Source: Caulobacteraceae bacterium
GTDB taxonomy: Bacteria > Pseudomonadota > Alphaproteobacteria > Caulobacterales > Caulobacteraceae
Reading direction: 5' to 3'
DNA: 64,000 bases
Assembly (NCBI GenBank): GCA_027487945.1
Contig: JAIYCQ010000024.1
Span: forward strand, 1-64,000
Made by a program: the position numbers and the translations under genes
Shown here: positions 1-9,686 of the stretch, piece by piece
Numbering within the stretch: the stretch's first letter is position 1
How the letters are laid out: every line of letters starts with the position of its first letter
The notes under the pieces: generated by a model
Database searches by the model: none
Told to the model about the DNA's origin: nothing
The model's input: only the letters and a program-made list of their open reading frames with translations

Positions 1-26
1 GCGGACGTAGCCTGACTAGATGGTGC

Positions 27-1757
27 TCAGGCTTCGCCGAGCAAGGACCTGAGCGCGGCGTTCGGGTCCGCGCCCTCGACATGGATCAGCGACCACAGCG
101 CGAAGAACAGCAGCGGCCATCGGTTGTGGGCCTGCTTCTCGTCCGTGAAGACAGCCCGGACGGCTTCGACGTCGCAGACCTCGGCCACGCCGCGCACGTC
201 AGCGATGCGGGGGCCCAGGTCGCCGGCGCGAGGGGCGATCCAGCTGGCCACCGGCACCGTGAAGCCCTTCTTCTTCGCCCAGGGCTCGGCGGCCGGGCAG
301 TGCCGCTCCAGCCACTTGCGCAGGATGTACTTGCCGTACTTGCCCCGCACCTTCATCCGGTCGGGCAGGTTGAAGGCGAAGGCCGCGACCTCCCTGTCCA
401 GAAACGGCGTCCGCCCCTCCAGCCCGTGCGCCATCAGCATCCGGTCGAGCTTGAGCAACAGGTCGTTGGGCAGCCAGGTGACGATGTCGGCGTACTGGGC
501 CTGTTGGAGGGGGGTGTAGTCGTCCGGCGCCTCGGCGGCCTGTCGCCAGCGAGCGAGGACTGCGGCGCCCTTGTCCTTCAGGAAGGGCGCGTCGATCTGC
601 GGCTCGGCGGGGCGCCCGCCCAGCCACGACGGCCGCAGCGCCCGGCGGTAGCGGCCATAGCCGCCGAACAACTCGTCGCCGCCTTCCCCGCTCAGCACGA
701 CGGTGAGCGTGCCCTTGGCGGCCTCGGCCAGTTTGTAGGTCGGCAGGCAGGCGTAGTCGGTGGTGGGGTCGTCGAGGAACCGGGCGACCTGCGGTGCGAT
801 CCGCCAGAAGTCCTCTTCCCCGAAGGTCGTTTCGCGCCAGTCGAGGTTCAGGGTCTTCGCCACCCGCTCAGCGGCGCCGCGCTCGTCGCGCGCCTCGGGC
901 GCGTCGAACCCGCAGGTGAAGGCCGTGACGGGGCGTTCGTTCAGCCGGCTCATCAGGGTGGCGATTGTGGTGCTGTCGATGCCGCCGGACAGGAACAGCC
1001 CGTAGGGCACGTCCGACCGCTGGTGCACCTTCACGCTGTCTTCGAGAATCCGGTCAAGCCTCTCGAGAGCGGTTTTGTCGTCATTCGGCGGCGGAGCGCG
1101 GCCCGGAGCTTCCCAATCCAGCACGCCGACGCCGACCGTTTCGCCCTGCACGTTCCAGCGGGTGATTATTCCCGGGGACTGTCGGTCGATCCAACGGCCG
1201 GAGATGTCGTCGATCCCGTAGCCGAGAGCCAGGACCTGCTCCACCGCTTCCGCAGCGGGCGACGGCAGCTCGTCGGCGAAGGCGCCCGACTCGGATGCGA
1301 AGGCTATGCCCTGCTCGGCCTGCGTCGTGTGAAGCGGCTTGATCCCGAACCCGTCGCGCACCAGCCACGTCCGCCCGTCCCCGCCGATCAGGCAGAAGGC
1401 GTACATGCCGCGCAGGCGCTCGAAGGCCTTCTCGCCCTCCAGCGCATAGAGATGCAGCAGCGGCTCGAAGTCAGAGCCGGTGGCCAGCTTGTCGCCGAGC
1501 CCGAATTCCTCGGTCAGTTCGATGTAGTTGTAGATCTCGCCGTTGCCGATGATCGTCGAGCCGGCGGCGTGCAGCGGCTGCCAGCCGCCCTCCAGGTCGA
1601 TGATCGACAGGCGGGCGTGGGCGACGCACCAGCCGGGGCCGCTCTCGACGCGGATGCCGTTCGGGCCGCGATGGGCGATCCGCTCGATCATGGCGCGGAC
1701 CTCGCGCTCGGCGGCCTGCGGATCGGTGACGCCCAGGATTCCGGCGATGCCGCACAT
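27..1757 (-). CDS. asnB: Asparagine synthetase, glutamine-hydrolysing
   Basis: Transfers ammonia from glutamine to aspartate (ATP to AMP + PPi), or acts as an AsnB-like amidotransferase in surface-sugar synthesis. I chose the ATG that gives MCGIAGI, because Cys2 must be the exposed nucleophile of the class II glutaminase domain; an upstream in-frame start would bury it. The glutaminase domain fills about residues 2-200. The synthetase domain follows, with the PP-loop motif SGGIDS near residue 255. At 576 aa it is slightly longer than E. coli AsnB (554). It starts 14 bp after the glycosyltransferase stop, so the two are probably co-transcribed. That context leaves open a role in polysaccharide modification rather than free asparagine supply. 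Confidence 0.9.
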   Translation of the reverse strand: MCGIAGILGVTDPQAAEREVRAMIERIAHRGPNGIRVESGPGWCVAHARLSIIDLEGGWQPLHAAGSTIIGNGEIYNYIELTEEFGLGDKLATGSDFEPLLHLYALEGEKAFERLRGMYAFCLIGGDGRTWLVRDGFGIKPLHTTQAEQGIAFASESGAFADELPSPAAEAVEQVLALGYGIDDISGRWIDRQSPGIITRWNVQGETVGVGVLDWEAPGRAPPPNDDKTALERLDRILEDSVKVHQRSDVPYGLFLSGGIDSTTIATLMSRLNERPVTAFTCGFDAPEARDERGAAERVAKTLNLDWRETTFGEEDFWRIAPQVARFLDDPTTDYACLPTYKLAEAAKGTLTVVLSGEGGDELFGGYGRYRRALRPSWLGGRPAEPQIDAPFLKDKGAAVLARWRQAAEAPDDYTPLQQAQYADIVTWLPNDLLLKLDRMLMAHGLEGRTPFLDREVAAFAFNLPDRMKVRGKYGKYILRKWLERHCPAAEPWAKKKGFTVPVASWIAPRAGDLGPRIADVRGVAEVCDVEAVRAVFTDEKQAHNRWPLLFFALWSLIHVEGADPNAALRSLLGEA

Positions 1758-1771
1758 CAGAGGGCGCCCAT

Positions 1772-2800
1772 TCAGAGTGCCCCAAGCCGGGAGAACAGGC
1801 TGCGCCACTCCTCGACCACGGCGGCCTGGCTGAACTCACCCTCGACGCGGGCGTGGCCGTTCTGGACAAGGCGGATCTTCATCATCGGGTCGGCGAGGAT
1901 GGCCTTCACAGCGTCGGCCAGCGGCTCCGGCTCGTCGATGGGGATCAGGATGCCGTCCTCACCGTGCCGGATCAGCGCGCCCGGCCCCTGGCTGTCGGCG
2001 GCGACGACCGGCAGGCCGTGGGCCCAGGCCTGGATGACGACGTTGCCCAGCGGCTCGAACCGCGAGGGGAAGACGCAGACGTCGGCGGCCCGGTACAACG
2101 CCCCGGCGTCGTTGCGCCAGCCCAGGAACCGCACCCGGTCGGCGACGCCCAGGGCGGCGGCCATGGCCTTGAGCTTGTCCTCCAGCGGCCCGTCGCCGGC
2201 GATCCACAGGTACGCGTCCGGGATCATCGCCAGGGCCTTGAGGCTGACGTCATGGGCCTTGGCCTCGTGCAGTCGGCCCATGCCGAGCAGCAGGGGAACG
2301 CCCTCCGGCGTGCCCAGGCTCGCCCGGTCGACCGGCTGGCCGTCTTCGGCGGCGGCGGCGAAGTTGGGGATGTAGCTGACCTGTCCGGCCGGCCAGCCCT
2401 GGCCGACGATCCAGTCGGCGATGTCGCGGGTGTTGCCGACCAGGTGGTCGAAGCCCTTGTAGTATTTGAGGCTGTAGTAGCCGCCCAGGCGCCCGACCCG
2501 CTTCCACGGCCCGGCGGGCGTATGGCGGGCGGCGCGGTTCATCCAGGCGACGAGGGCCGTTGCGCCGGTCTGGCGGGCGAAGCCGGCGATGCGGGGGCGG
2601 GTCAGCAGATCGATGGGGCCGCCGAAACCGAAGCTGCCGGTCGCCACCCCGGCCTCTGTGAGGGCGCGGATGCGTTCGGGGTGCGGACGCAGGGCGCAGG
2701 CCTGCGCCATGCCCGCCGCGTGCAGGGCGCGCACGAGGTCGACGAAGTAGGTTTCGGCGCCGCCGTCGCCACGCGAACCGAGAAGATGAAGCACGCTCAT
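1772..2800 (-). CDS. GT4-family glycosyltransferase
   Basis: A 342-aa GT-B fold transferase moving a sugar from a nucleotide donor to an unknown acceptor, cytosolic or membrane-peripheral. The N-terminal acceptor domain begins with the typical glycine-rich GDGGAE turn (residues 11-16). The C-terminal domain has LLGMGRLHEAK, then WIAGDGPL, and a FPSRFEPLGNVVIQAW segment. The E-X7-E donor motif of GT4 enzymes appears as E-X7-Q, so its second Glu is replaced. It lies directly upstream of asnB on the same strand, which suggests a small surface-glycan operon. The substrate cannot be told from sequence. Confidence 0.85.
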   Translation of the reverse strand: MSVLHLLGSRGDGGAETYFVDLVRALHAAGMAQACALRPHPERIRALTEAGVATGSFGFGGPIDLLTRPRIAGFARQTGATALVAWMNRAARHTPAGPWKRVGRLGGYYSLKYYKGFDHLVGNTRDIADWIVGQGWPAGQVSYIPNFAAAAEDGQPVDRASLGTPEGVPLLLGMGRLHEAKAHDVSLKALAMIPDAYLWIAGDGPLEDKLKAMAAALGVADRVRFLGWRNDAGALYRAADVCVFPSRFEPLGNVVIQAWAHGLPVVAADSQGPGALIRHGEDGILIPIDEPEPLADAVKAILADPMMKIRLVQNGHARVEGEFSQAAVVEEWRSLFSRLGAL

Positions 2801-2913
2801 GCGGGCTGGACCCTAGCTGTCCGCGCGCGGTTTCCCAAGAGGATGATCAGGCGCTTGATGCGGAACGTCAGGACCCCTATAAGGCCCCCCTTCGCTCGGG
2901 TGCGCCAAGCAAT

Positions 2914-2990
2914 GGCTGGGTAGCTCAGATGGTTAGAGCGGTGGATTCATAACCCACAGGTCGGCGGTTCGATCCCGCCCCCCGCCACCA
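2914..2990 (+). tRNA. tRNA-Met (CAT), elongator type
   Basis: A 77-nt cloverleaf with encoded CCA. The anticodon loop reads TTCATAA, giving CAT. The D arm (TAGCTCAG) and T arm (GGCGG-TTCGATC-CCGCC) are normal. The acceptor stem pairs GGCTGGG with CCCCGCC, which leaves a T4-C69 mismatch in the middle of the stem. It lies alone between two minus-strand genes. Confidence 0.93.
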
Positions 2991-3003
2991 CCCGGCGCGA
3001 AGA

Positions 3004-4518
3004 TCAGGCGGCCGCAGAAGCGGCGTCCACGCCCTCCAGCGCCGACTGCAGCGCCTGCAGCATACGCTCCGCCTTGATCGGCTTTTCGACCACGTCGTTC
3101 ATGCCCGCCTCGATGTAGGAGCGCACGTCCTCGGGATCGGCGTTGGCGGTCAGGGCGATGATCGGGGTCCGGCCGACGGCGCCGGGCAGGGCGCGGATCG
3201 CGCGGGTGGCGGCCACCCCGTCCATGCGCGGCATCTTGATGTCCATCAGGATCAGGTCGAAGGCGCGCGCCTGGGCGGCTTCCAGCGCCTCGAGCCCGTC
3301 GACGGCCTGCTCCGAGGTGCAGTCGAACATTTCGCACAGCGCCTCGGCGACCATGCGGTTGGTGGCGTTGTCGTCGACGATCAGCACATGGGCCGCTCGG
3401 CCGGCCGCCTCGGCGCTCACGGGGACGTCGGCCGTGATCTCCATTGAGACGGGCGTGGCGATGAACTCGAAGGTCACCGTCACACCCGCCCCGGCGTTCG
3501 GCTCGGCGCGGATCATGCCGCCGGCCGAGCTGACGATCCGGCTGGCCAGGGCCATGCCGAGCCCGGCGGTGAGGCCTTCGGGGTGGTCGTCGCTCGCGTG
3601 GCCGAGCGGGGAGAAGATGTGCGCCAGGCCATCGGTGGTCAGCTCGCTGCCGGCGTCGCGGACCCGGCCTTCCATCAGAAGGCCGTCGGCGGTCGAGCGC
3701 GCCTTGAGCGACACCTCCACCGCGCCGCGGCGGGTCTCGCTCAGCGCCCTGAACACCAGGGCGTCGAAGACCTGCAGCAGCCGGACCTCGTCCAGCTCTG
3801 CGGCGTAGTCAGGATCGCCGTCATAGGCCGTCAGCAGGGTCAGGCCGGTGGACGCCGCCCGGGCCTTCCAGCGCTGGTCGAGCGTGTCCATCACGTCCTG
3901 CAGCCGGCAGGGATGGGGATTGAAGACCAGCGTGCCCCGCTCGGCGTCGTGCAGGTCGATCGCGCGCCGCATCAGGCCGTTCAGCTCCTCGCCGCTGGAG
4001 GCGATGGCCCGCACGCAGGCCTCGGCGTCCGGGGCCAGCGGCTGGCGCAGCAGCCGGCTGGTGAAGTCGCTGACGCCGTCCAGGCGCTGAAGCACCTCAT
4101 GGCACATGCGGCTGATCAGCTCCGCCTCGGAGGCGCGCGGCGAGCGCGGACGGCCGCGACGGGCGCCGAGCAGCATCAGCGGATGGCCGACGCCGAGGTA
4201 GCGGCCGCCCTCGACGGCGATGAAGCCACGGGCCAGCGAGGCGGGCGATCCGGCCAGGGCCTGCTCACGCAGGGCGACGGCGGAGATGCCGGCGTCGGCG
4301 ATCAGGGGATGGGGATCCATGACGTCCCGCGCCGTGCGCGGATCAGCGGCCAGGGCCAGGGCCAGGTCGCGGCCGATGAGCCCGACCGGCTCGCCGTCCT
4401 CGGTCACCGCGAGCACCAGGGCGTCCGGCTCCGCGTGGAAACGCTCGGCCACGTCCGCGCAGGACATCTGCGGAGACAGGGGCGCGCGACGTTCGATGAG
4501 TCTGGAAAGCGTATCCAT
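3004..4518 (-). CDS. Hybrid histidine kinase/receiver protein with CBS-like N-terminus
   Basis: A cytosolic signalling protein of 504 aa from the ATG that gives MDTLSRLIE. A TTG start 26 codons upstream is possible but would run into the terminator of the next gene. The first ~130 residues resemble a CBS-pair or ligand module (VLAVTEDGEPVGLIGRD). A weak H-box follows (RMCHEVLQ), then a HATPase-like domain (GLGMALASRIVSSAGG). A C-terminal receiver has VLIVDDN, the phospho-acceptor Asp in LMDIKMPRMDG, and EKPI. No membrane segment is visible. The H-box departs from the usual SHE-[IL]-RTPL, so kinase activity is uncertain. I cannot name the ortholog. Confidence 0.8.
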   Translation of the reverse strand: MDTLSRLIERRAPLSPQMSCADVAERFHAEPDALVLAVTEDGEPVGLIGRDLALALAADPRTARDVMDPHPLIADAGISAVALREQALAGSPASLARGFIAVEGGRYLGVGHPLMLLGARRGRPRSPRASEAELISRMCHEVLQRLDGVSDFTSRLLRQPLAPDAEACVRAIASSGEELNGLMRRAIDLHDAERGTLVFNPHPCRLQDVMDTLDQRWKARAASTGLTLLTAYDGDPDYAAELDEVRLLQVFDALVFRALSETRRGAVEVSLKARSTADGLLMEGRVRDAGSELTTDGLAHIFSPLGHASDDHPEGLTAGLGMALASRIVSSAGGMIRAEPNAGAGVTVTFEFIATPVSMEITADVPVSAEAAGRAAHVLIVDDNATNRMVAEALCEMFDCTSEQAVDGLEALEAAQARAFDLILMDIKMPRMDGVAATRAIRALPGAVGRTPIIALTANADPEDVRSYIEAGMNDVVEKPIKAERMLQALQSALEGVDAASAAA

Positions 4519-4596
4519 GAGCCGGCTGACGTGATCGTTCGGTTGATCACCCTGCAACACCGGCGCTTGCGGATAGGTTAAGCGCCCGCCGCACAA

Positions 4597-4627
4597 AGAA
4601 AAACGGCGGGGACTTGCGTCCCCGCCG
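4597..4627 (-). terminator. Rho-independent terminator of the TonB receptor gene
   Basis: On the minus strand a perfect 10-bp GC-rich stem (CGGCGGGGAC with GTCCCCGCCG, 4-nt loop) is followed by TTTTTCTTT. It lies 26 nt after the stop of the TonB-dependent receptor gene. Confidence 0.9.
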
Positions 4628-4652
4628 CTCAGTTCTTGTCTAGCCTTGCGGA

Positions 4653-7493
4653 CTAGAAGGTCTTGGTGATGGACACGCCGTAGGTGCGCGGCTCACCGTA
4701 GAAGCCGTTCCGGAACAGGCCCGAAGAGTCGTCCGTGAGGTAGGTGTCGGTGAGGACTTCCTCATCCGTCAGGTTCTTCACGTAGGCTTCGAAGGACAGG
4801 CCCATGCTGGCGTTGGCCACCGTGAACGTCGCGTTGGCGTTGTCCCAGCCGTCCAGCTTGTCGGTCGCGGCGTTGTAGATCCGCGAGAACGACTCGGTCT
4901 GACGGTAGTAGTCAGCCCGGATCGTCGCGTCCCAGTCACCCATGGTCCAGGTGTACTGGGCGCCCAGCGAGATGGTCCAGTCCGGCGAGTTCGGCAGGTT
5001 GTTGCCGCCGAGCTCGACTTCGTAACCGTCGCTGACCAGCACGCCGAAGGCGTTGACGCCCAGGGCGGTCGGGCCGCCCGGGAAGAGCAGCGTGCCGCTC
5101 GGAACCGTGGCCGCGATGGTGCAGGCGCCGAGCAGGGCGAACGGCCCTTGAGCGTTGGGCGGGTTGCCGAGGTTGGAGAAGCCCAGAACCGAGGCGGCGC
5201 CGGCCGTCGGAAGCACGCAGTTGGCCGCCGAGCTGGTCTTCATCACCGTGAGCCTGGAGTCGCCCTGGGTGCGGTTGAACACGTCGATCGAGGTTTCGCC
5301 GTCGGCGATCTCGGTCTTCAGGTAACCGATGTTGGCGTTCAGGCGCAGGCCGTCCATCGGCGACCAGACCGTTTCCAGTTCGAGACCGGCGATCTTGGCG
5401 TCGATGTTCTCGTTGACCGACTGGCGGTTCACGATCTTCGACACCTGGTAGCCGATGTAGTCGTACATGAAGCCGGTGACGTTCAGGACCATGGCCCCGC
5501 CCATCAGCGTGTTCTTCGACCCCAGTTCATAGGCGTCGACGAACTCCGGTTCGAAGGTCGGCGACGGGCAGGAGAACAGGCCCGGCGAGCAGGCCGGGTT
5601 CACGCCGCCGGCCTTGTAGCCGCGGGCGTAGGAGAAGTAGATCAGGCTGTCGTCGGTGAACGACAGGTCCGGCTTCCAGTCGAAGTTCAGGCGACCGGTC
5701 GTCTCCTTGAACTCGGCGAACAGGTAGGGCGTCGTCGGGCTCAGCGGGATGCCCGAACCGGGCGAGGTCAGGACGACCGGACGGTTCTCGACCTGCTTCT
5801 TGTCGTGGGTGTAGCGCAGGCCGCCGGTGACACGGAAGGTGTCGGTCAGCTGCCAGTAGACTTCACCGAAGGCCGCGCGCGACTTCAGGTGATAGGCGCC
5901 GGTGCTGTCGTAGTAGTTGCGGCCCGAGCGGTTCGGAGTCTCATTCGGGTCGATGGCGCAGGGCGTCACGCTCGAGCAGCCCGTCACGGTGGCGAAGGGC
6001 AGCGAGTTCTGAACCTGCACGGCGGCGGTCAGGGTGTTACCCATGACGTAGTAGTCGCCGTCCGACTGGTAGTCGAGGTAGATGGCGCCGATGTTGAAGT
6101 TGAACGGACCATCGAAGTTCGACTGCAGACGGAGCTCCTGGCTCCACTGTTCGCTGTCGCCCGCCGAGATGTCGGCGGTCGAGAACTTGTTCAACGGGCC
6201 GAGTTGCGGGTCGTTGACGACACCGCCCGGGAACAGGCCGGCGTAGAGCGCGGCGTAACCCGGAACGGCGGCCACCAGGTTCACCGGGTTCGGCGTGGTG
6301 TTGAAGTTCGCGTTCGGGACGATCCGGTTGTAGTCCTGACGGGTGAACAGCGAGTTCTTGCTGAAGCCGGTCAGAGCGGTCAGCTGCAGCTCGTCGCTGA
6401 GATCCCACTGGATGTTGAACTGGTAGATGTCGGTTTCGGCCTGGTAGACCGGGTCGAAGCTCGACTGGATGTTCCGGATGTCCGGGTCCTGCATCTGGCC
6501 GGCGAACTGGTCGCCGGTCGTGAAGCCGAACAGGGTGCCGAACAGACCGCCCAGGGTGCCGCGGCTGTCGGGCGTGCCGAGGATATTGGGATCGTCCAGC
6601 GTCGTCGGGGCGCAGCCGGTGCTGAAGAAGCCCCGCTGGATGCTCGCGACCACCGGGTTGGCCGAGAAGGCCTGGCCGCCGATGGTGGTCGGAACGACCG
6701 CCTTGGTGCAGAGCTGCTTGCCGATCCGCGAACGGGTGTCGTCTTCCTCGAAGTGGTCCCACATGAACGACATCTCGAAGGTGTCGCTCGGGCGGAAGGC
6801 CGCGGTGATGCGGCTGTTCCACAGGTCGCGGTCGTCGACGTCGTTGCCGGTGGTGAGGTTTTCCCCGTAGCCGTCACGCGTCAGCATCGCGCCGGCGGCG
6901 CGCACCGCGAACATGTCGCCCAGCGGGATGTTGATCACGCCGCGCAGCTTGCGGGCGTTGTAGTTGCCCACTTCGCCGCGGATCAGCGCCTCGAAGTCGT
7001 CGATCGGCTTGGCGGTGATCAGGTTGACCACGCCGCCGGTGGCGTTGCGGCCGTACAGCGTGCCCTGCGGGCCGCGCAGCACTTCCACGCGCTCGACGTC
7101 GAAGAACTCGGCTTCGAACAGGTTGTTCGCGGTGAGCGGAGCGTTGTTCAGGTGGATGCCGGTGCCGGCGTCGCCGGAACCCGCGACCAGCTTGGCGCCG
7201 ACGCCGCGGATCTGGAAGTTGTAGCCGGTGAAGTTCCCCTTGGAGAAGTTCACGTTCGGGATCGCGAGGACCAGGTTCGGCCCCCCGTCGATCTTCGCCT
7301 TTTCAAGCGAGTCCTGGCTGAACGCCGAAACCGCGATCGGAACGTCCTGGATCGCCTCTTCCCGCTTCTGGGCGGTGACGACGATCTCGCCGACGGTCGT
7401 ATCCTGGGCGAAAGCGGGCGCTGCAATGGCCGTAACGGCGGCCAGTGAAACGCTAGCGGCAAGTAGGCTCCGCAGGCGCAGAGATCCTGTCAT
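4653..7493 (-). CDS. TonB-dependent receptor
   Basis: An outer-membrane 22-strand barrel with an N-terminal plug, importing a large or scarce substrate with TonB energy. The start is the ATG giving MTGSLRLRS, with a GGAGGG ribosome site 8 nt upstream. A signal peptide of about 29 residues ends at AFAQD. The TonB-box-like stretch GEIVVTAQKREE follows, then the plug (RGVGAKLV, VEVLRGPQGTLYGRNATGGVVNL) and the barrel, which ends in aromatic ITKTF. The sequence type (VTAQKREE, LRGPQGTLYGRNATGG) is the large FecA/iron-siderophore-like class that is expanded in Caulobacterales. The ligand is unknown. Length 946 aa. A strong terminator follows. Confidence 0.93.
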   Translation of the reverse strand: MTGSLRLRSLLAASVSLAAVTAIAAPAFAQDTTVGEIVVTAQKREEAIQDVPIAVSAFSQDSLEKAKIDGGPNLVLAIPNVNFSKGNFTGYNFQIRGVGAKLVAGSGDAGTGIHLNNAPLTANNLFEAEFFDVERVEVLRGPQGTLYGRNATGGVVNLITAKPIDDFEALIRGEVGNYNARKLRGVINIPLGDMFAVRAAGAMLTRDGYGENLTTGNDVDDRDLWNSRITAAFRPSDTFEMSFMWDHFEEDDTRSRIGKQLCTKAVVPTTIGGQAFSANPVVASIQRGFFSTGCAPTTLDDPNILGTPDSRGTLGGLFGTLFGFTTGDQFAGQMQDPDIRNIQSSFDPVYQAETDIYQFNIQWDLSDELQLTALTGFSKNSLFTRQDYNRIVPNANFNTTPNPVNLVAAVPGYAALYAGLFPGGVVNDPQLGPLNKFSTADISAGDSEQWSQELRLQSNFDGPFNFNIGAIYLDYQSDGDYYVMGNTLTAAVQVQNSLPFATVTGCSSVTPCAIDPNETPNRSGRNYYDSTGAYHLKSRAAFGEVYWQLTDTFRVTGGLRYTHDKKQVENRPVVLTSPGSGIPLSPTTPYLFAEFKETTGRLNFDWKPDLSFTDDSLIYFSYARGYKAGGVNPACSPGLFSCPSPTFEPEFVDAYELGSKNTLMGGAMVLNVTGFMYDYIGYQVSKIVNRQSVNENIDAKIAGLELETVWSPMDGLRLNANIGYLKTEIADGETSIDVFNRTQGDSRLTVMKTSSAANCVLPTAGAASVLGFSNLGNPPNAQGPFALLGACTIAATVPSGTLLFPGGPTALGVNAFGVLVSDGYEVELGGNNLPNSPDWTISLGAQYTWTMGDWDATIRADYYRQTESFSRIYNAATDKLDGWDNANATFTVANASMGLSFEAYVKNLTDEEVLTDTYLTDDSSGLFRNGFYGEPRTYGVSITKTF

Positions 7494-7876
7494 CTGTAAC
7501 CCTCCCCGGACGGCGCGACCCCTTCTCGGGGGTTTGGCGGCGTCTCTGTGTTTCCTCAGTGTCACGCGATATTTGCCGCCGGGGTGCGTGACACATCCCC
7601 CCGCAGCTTCCGTGAATTGCATACGCGGCGCGGGGCACTGTCAACTGCTCGCTGGTAAGTGAACGTTGATAGGTTACGGCTTTTCACCTTCTGTGGCCGG
7701 TCTGCTTCGTTTGCTTACGCATGGGAAACGACTTCTTCGCCCCGCAGGAGAGCCCATGCCGCAAATACAGGCGCCCCAAGGGATTGCGCCGAGTCGCCCG
7801 CATTTCGCTGCGTCAGCGTCTGGTGTAGTAGCAACCCTCTCCACTCCCCCTCCGAAGCGTAGCGGACCCCGCCAGC
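7494..7876. other. Intergenic region between divergent genes
   Basis: This stretch separates the minus-strand TonB receptor from plus-strand queC and must hold both promoters. I see the receptor's ribosome site at its left edge but no RNA gene, repeat or convincing protein. Confidence 0.5.
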
Positions 7877-8611
7877 ATGACCCCCGCCGAATTGTCCGCT
7901 GACGGAGCCCTCGTCCTCTTCTCCGGCGGCCAGGATTCGACCGCCTGCCTCGCCTGGGCCCTTGACCGCTACGATCGTGTCGAGACGGTGGGGTTCGACT
8001 ATGGCCAGCGGCATATCGTGGAGATGGACGCGCGGCAGGCGGTCCGGGCGGCGATGATCGACCGCTTCCCGGCCTGGGCCGGTCGGCTGGGCGAGGACCA
8101 TGTGCTCGACATCCGGGGCTTCGGCGCCGTGGCGCAGTCGGCGCTGACCGCCGACCGCGAGATCGAGATGACGGCGCGCGGGCTGCCCTCGACCTTCGTG
8201 CCGGGCCGGAACCTCGTCTTCCTGACCTATGCCGCCGCCCTGGCCGACCGTCGCGGCCTCGCCGCCCTGGTCGGCGGCATGTGCGAGACCGACTTCTCCG
8301 GCTATCCGGACTGCCGGCGGGACACGCTGGACGCGCTGCAGACGGCGCTCAATCTGGGGATGGACCGGACGTTCCGCATCGAGACGCCGCTGATGTGGCT
8401 GACCAAGGCCCAGACCTGGGCGCTGGCCCGCCGCCTCGGCGGCGAGACGCTGGTCGACATCACCATCGCCGACACCCACACCTGCTATCGCGGCGACCGC
8501 GGCGAGCTGCAGCCCTGGGGTCACGGCTGCGGCGACTGTCCGGCCTGCGACCTCCGCGCCGCCGGGTACGCGGAGTGGGACGCCGCGGGCCGGCCGGATC
8601 TGGCGGCATGA
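7877..8611 (+). CDS. queC: 7-cyano-7-deazaguanine synthase
   Basis: Converts 7-carboxy-7-deazaguanine to preQ0 with ATP and ammonia in the queuosine pathway. The PP-loop SGGQDS is at residues 16-21. Near the C-terminus the zinc cluster contains TCYRG and CGDCPAC. At 244 aa it is of normal length. It overlaps queE by 4 nt (ATGA), so the two are translationally coupled. queD follows 69 nt after queE, giving a full queC-queE-queD set for making preQ0 from the GTP-derived pterin. Confidence 0.96.
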   Translation: MTPAELSADGALVLFSGGQDSTACLAWALDRYDRVETVGFDYGQRHIVEMDARQAVRAAMIDRFPAWAGRLGEDHVLDIRGFGAVAQSALTADREIEMTARGLPSTFVPGRNLVFLTYAAALADRRGLAALVGGMCETDFSGYPDCRRDTLDALQTALNLGMDRTFRIETPLMWLTKAQTWALARRLGGETLVDITIADTHTCYRGDRGELQPWGHGCGDCPACDLRAAGYAEWDAAGRPDLAA

Positions 8612-9240
8612 CCTACAGCGTCAAGGAGATCTTCCTGACCCTGCAGGGCGAGGGCGGCCAGGCCGGCAAGGCAGCCGTGTTCTGCCGGTTCGCCGGCTGC
8701 AATCTGTGGAGCGGGCGCGAGCAGGACCGGGCGTCCGCCATCTGCACCTTCTGCGACACCGACTTCGTCGGGGTCGACGGCGCGGGCGGCGGCAAGTTCG
8801 CCACGCCCGCGCTGCTGGCGGCCGCCGTCGACGCCGCCTGGACCGGGCCGCAGTCCGACAAGCTGGTCGTCTGCACCGGCGGCGAACCGCTGCTGCAGCT
8901 GGACCCCCCGCTGATCGACGCCCTGCACGCCCTGGGATTCATGATCGCGGTCGAGACCAACGGCACCATCGCGGCGCCGGACGGCATCGACTGGATCTGC
9001 GTCAGTCCCAAGGCCAATGCGACCGTGGTCCAGACCCGGGGACAGGAGCTGAAGCTCGTCTATCCGCAGTCCGGGGTCGATCCGGCGCGATTCGAGGGCC
9101 TCGATTTCGAGCGCTTCTTCCTGCAGCCGATGGACAGCGCCGACCAGTCGGCCAACACCGCCGCAGCGGTCGCCTATTGCCTTTCCCACCCGCGTTGGCG
9201 TTTAAGCGTCCAGACACACAAGTATCTGGGCCTGCCCTGA
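8608..9240 (+). CDS. queE: 7-carboxy-7-deazaguanine synthase (radical SAM)
   Basis: Makes 7-carboxy-7-deazaguanine from 6-carboxytetrahydropterin by a radical SAM ring contraction. The start ATG overlaps the queC stop. The iron-sulfur cysteines are C31, C46 and C49. This is the C-X14-C-X2-C spacing that marks QueE apart from the normal C-X3-C-X2-C radical SAM motif. A glycine-rich TGGEPLLQ segment for SAM binding follows. Length 210 aa. Confidence 0.96.
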   Translation: MTYSVKEIFLTLQGEGGQAGKAAVFCRFAGCNLWSGREQDRASAICTFCDTDFVGVDGAGGGKFATPALLAAAVDAAWTGPQSDKLVVCTGGEPLLQLDPPLIDALHALGFMIAVETNGTIAAPDGIDWICVSPKANATVVQTRGQELKLVYPQSGVDPARFEGLDFERFFLQPMDSADQSANTAAAVAYCLSHPRWRLSVQTHKYLGLP

Positions 9241-9309
9241 TGGATACGGACCACGCCGGTTTGCCGATGCGGTCCGAAAGCCTCCCAGGCCCCGCAAGTT
9301 CCAGAGACC

Positions 9310-9678
9310 ATGACTGACCCCATCTTCGAGATCACGAAGGCCGCCGCCTTCGACGCGGCCCACTATATCGAACAGGGCCCGGCCGATCATCGCTATCGCC
9401 GGCTGCACGGCCACTCTTTCCGTGTGGAGGCCACCGTGCGCGGTCCGGCGGCGCCGGCCGGCTGGGTGACCGACCTCGACCAGCTCGACGGCGCGCTGAA
9501 GCGCGTGGCCGGCGAGCTCGACCACGGGCTGCTCAACGACCGCCCGGGTCTGGAGACGCCGACGCTGGAGCGTCTCTGCCTCTATTTCGTGGAAAAGCTC
9601 CGACCCGAGTTTCCGGGCCTGTCCCGCATCGTGGTGTCGCGCCCGACGATCAACGAGAGCTGCGCTCTCAGCCTCTGA
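9310..9678 (+). CDS. queD: 6-carboxytetrahydropterin synthase family protein, catalytic Cys replaced
   Basis: Expected to turn dihydroneopterin triphosphate into 6-carboxytetrahydropterin, the first committed queuosine step. The zinc histidines H18, H33 and H35 are present (AAH, LHGHSF), as are the DHGLLND and NES segments. In E. coli QueD the catalytic Cys sits four residues before the HGH histidine (CGRLHGH). Here the same position is Tyr29 (YRRLHGH). The operon position and the otherwise intact active site argue for function, so this may be a clade variant using another residue. Length 122 aa. Confidence 0.88.
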   Translation: MTDPIFEITKAAAFDAAHYIEQGPADHRYRRLHGHSFRVEATVRGPAAPAGWVTDLDQLDGALKRVAGELDHGLLNDRPGLETPTLERLCLYFVEKLRPEFPGLSRIVVSRPTINESCALSL

Positions 9679-9686
9679 GGCGGTCG

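Noticed and set aside
81-2375. Long open frames on the plus strand opposite asnB and the glycosyltransferase
   Set aside because: High-GC antisense shadows; composition is biased to Arg/Gly/Ala, no domains, and the opposite strand holds recognisable enzymes.
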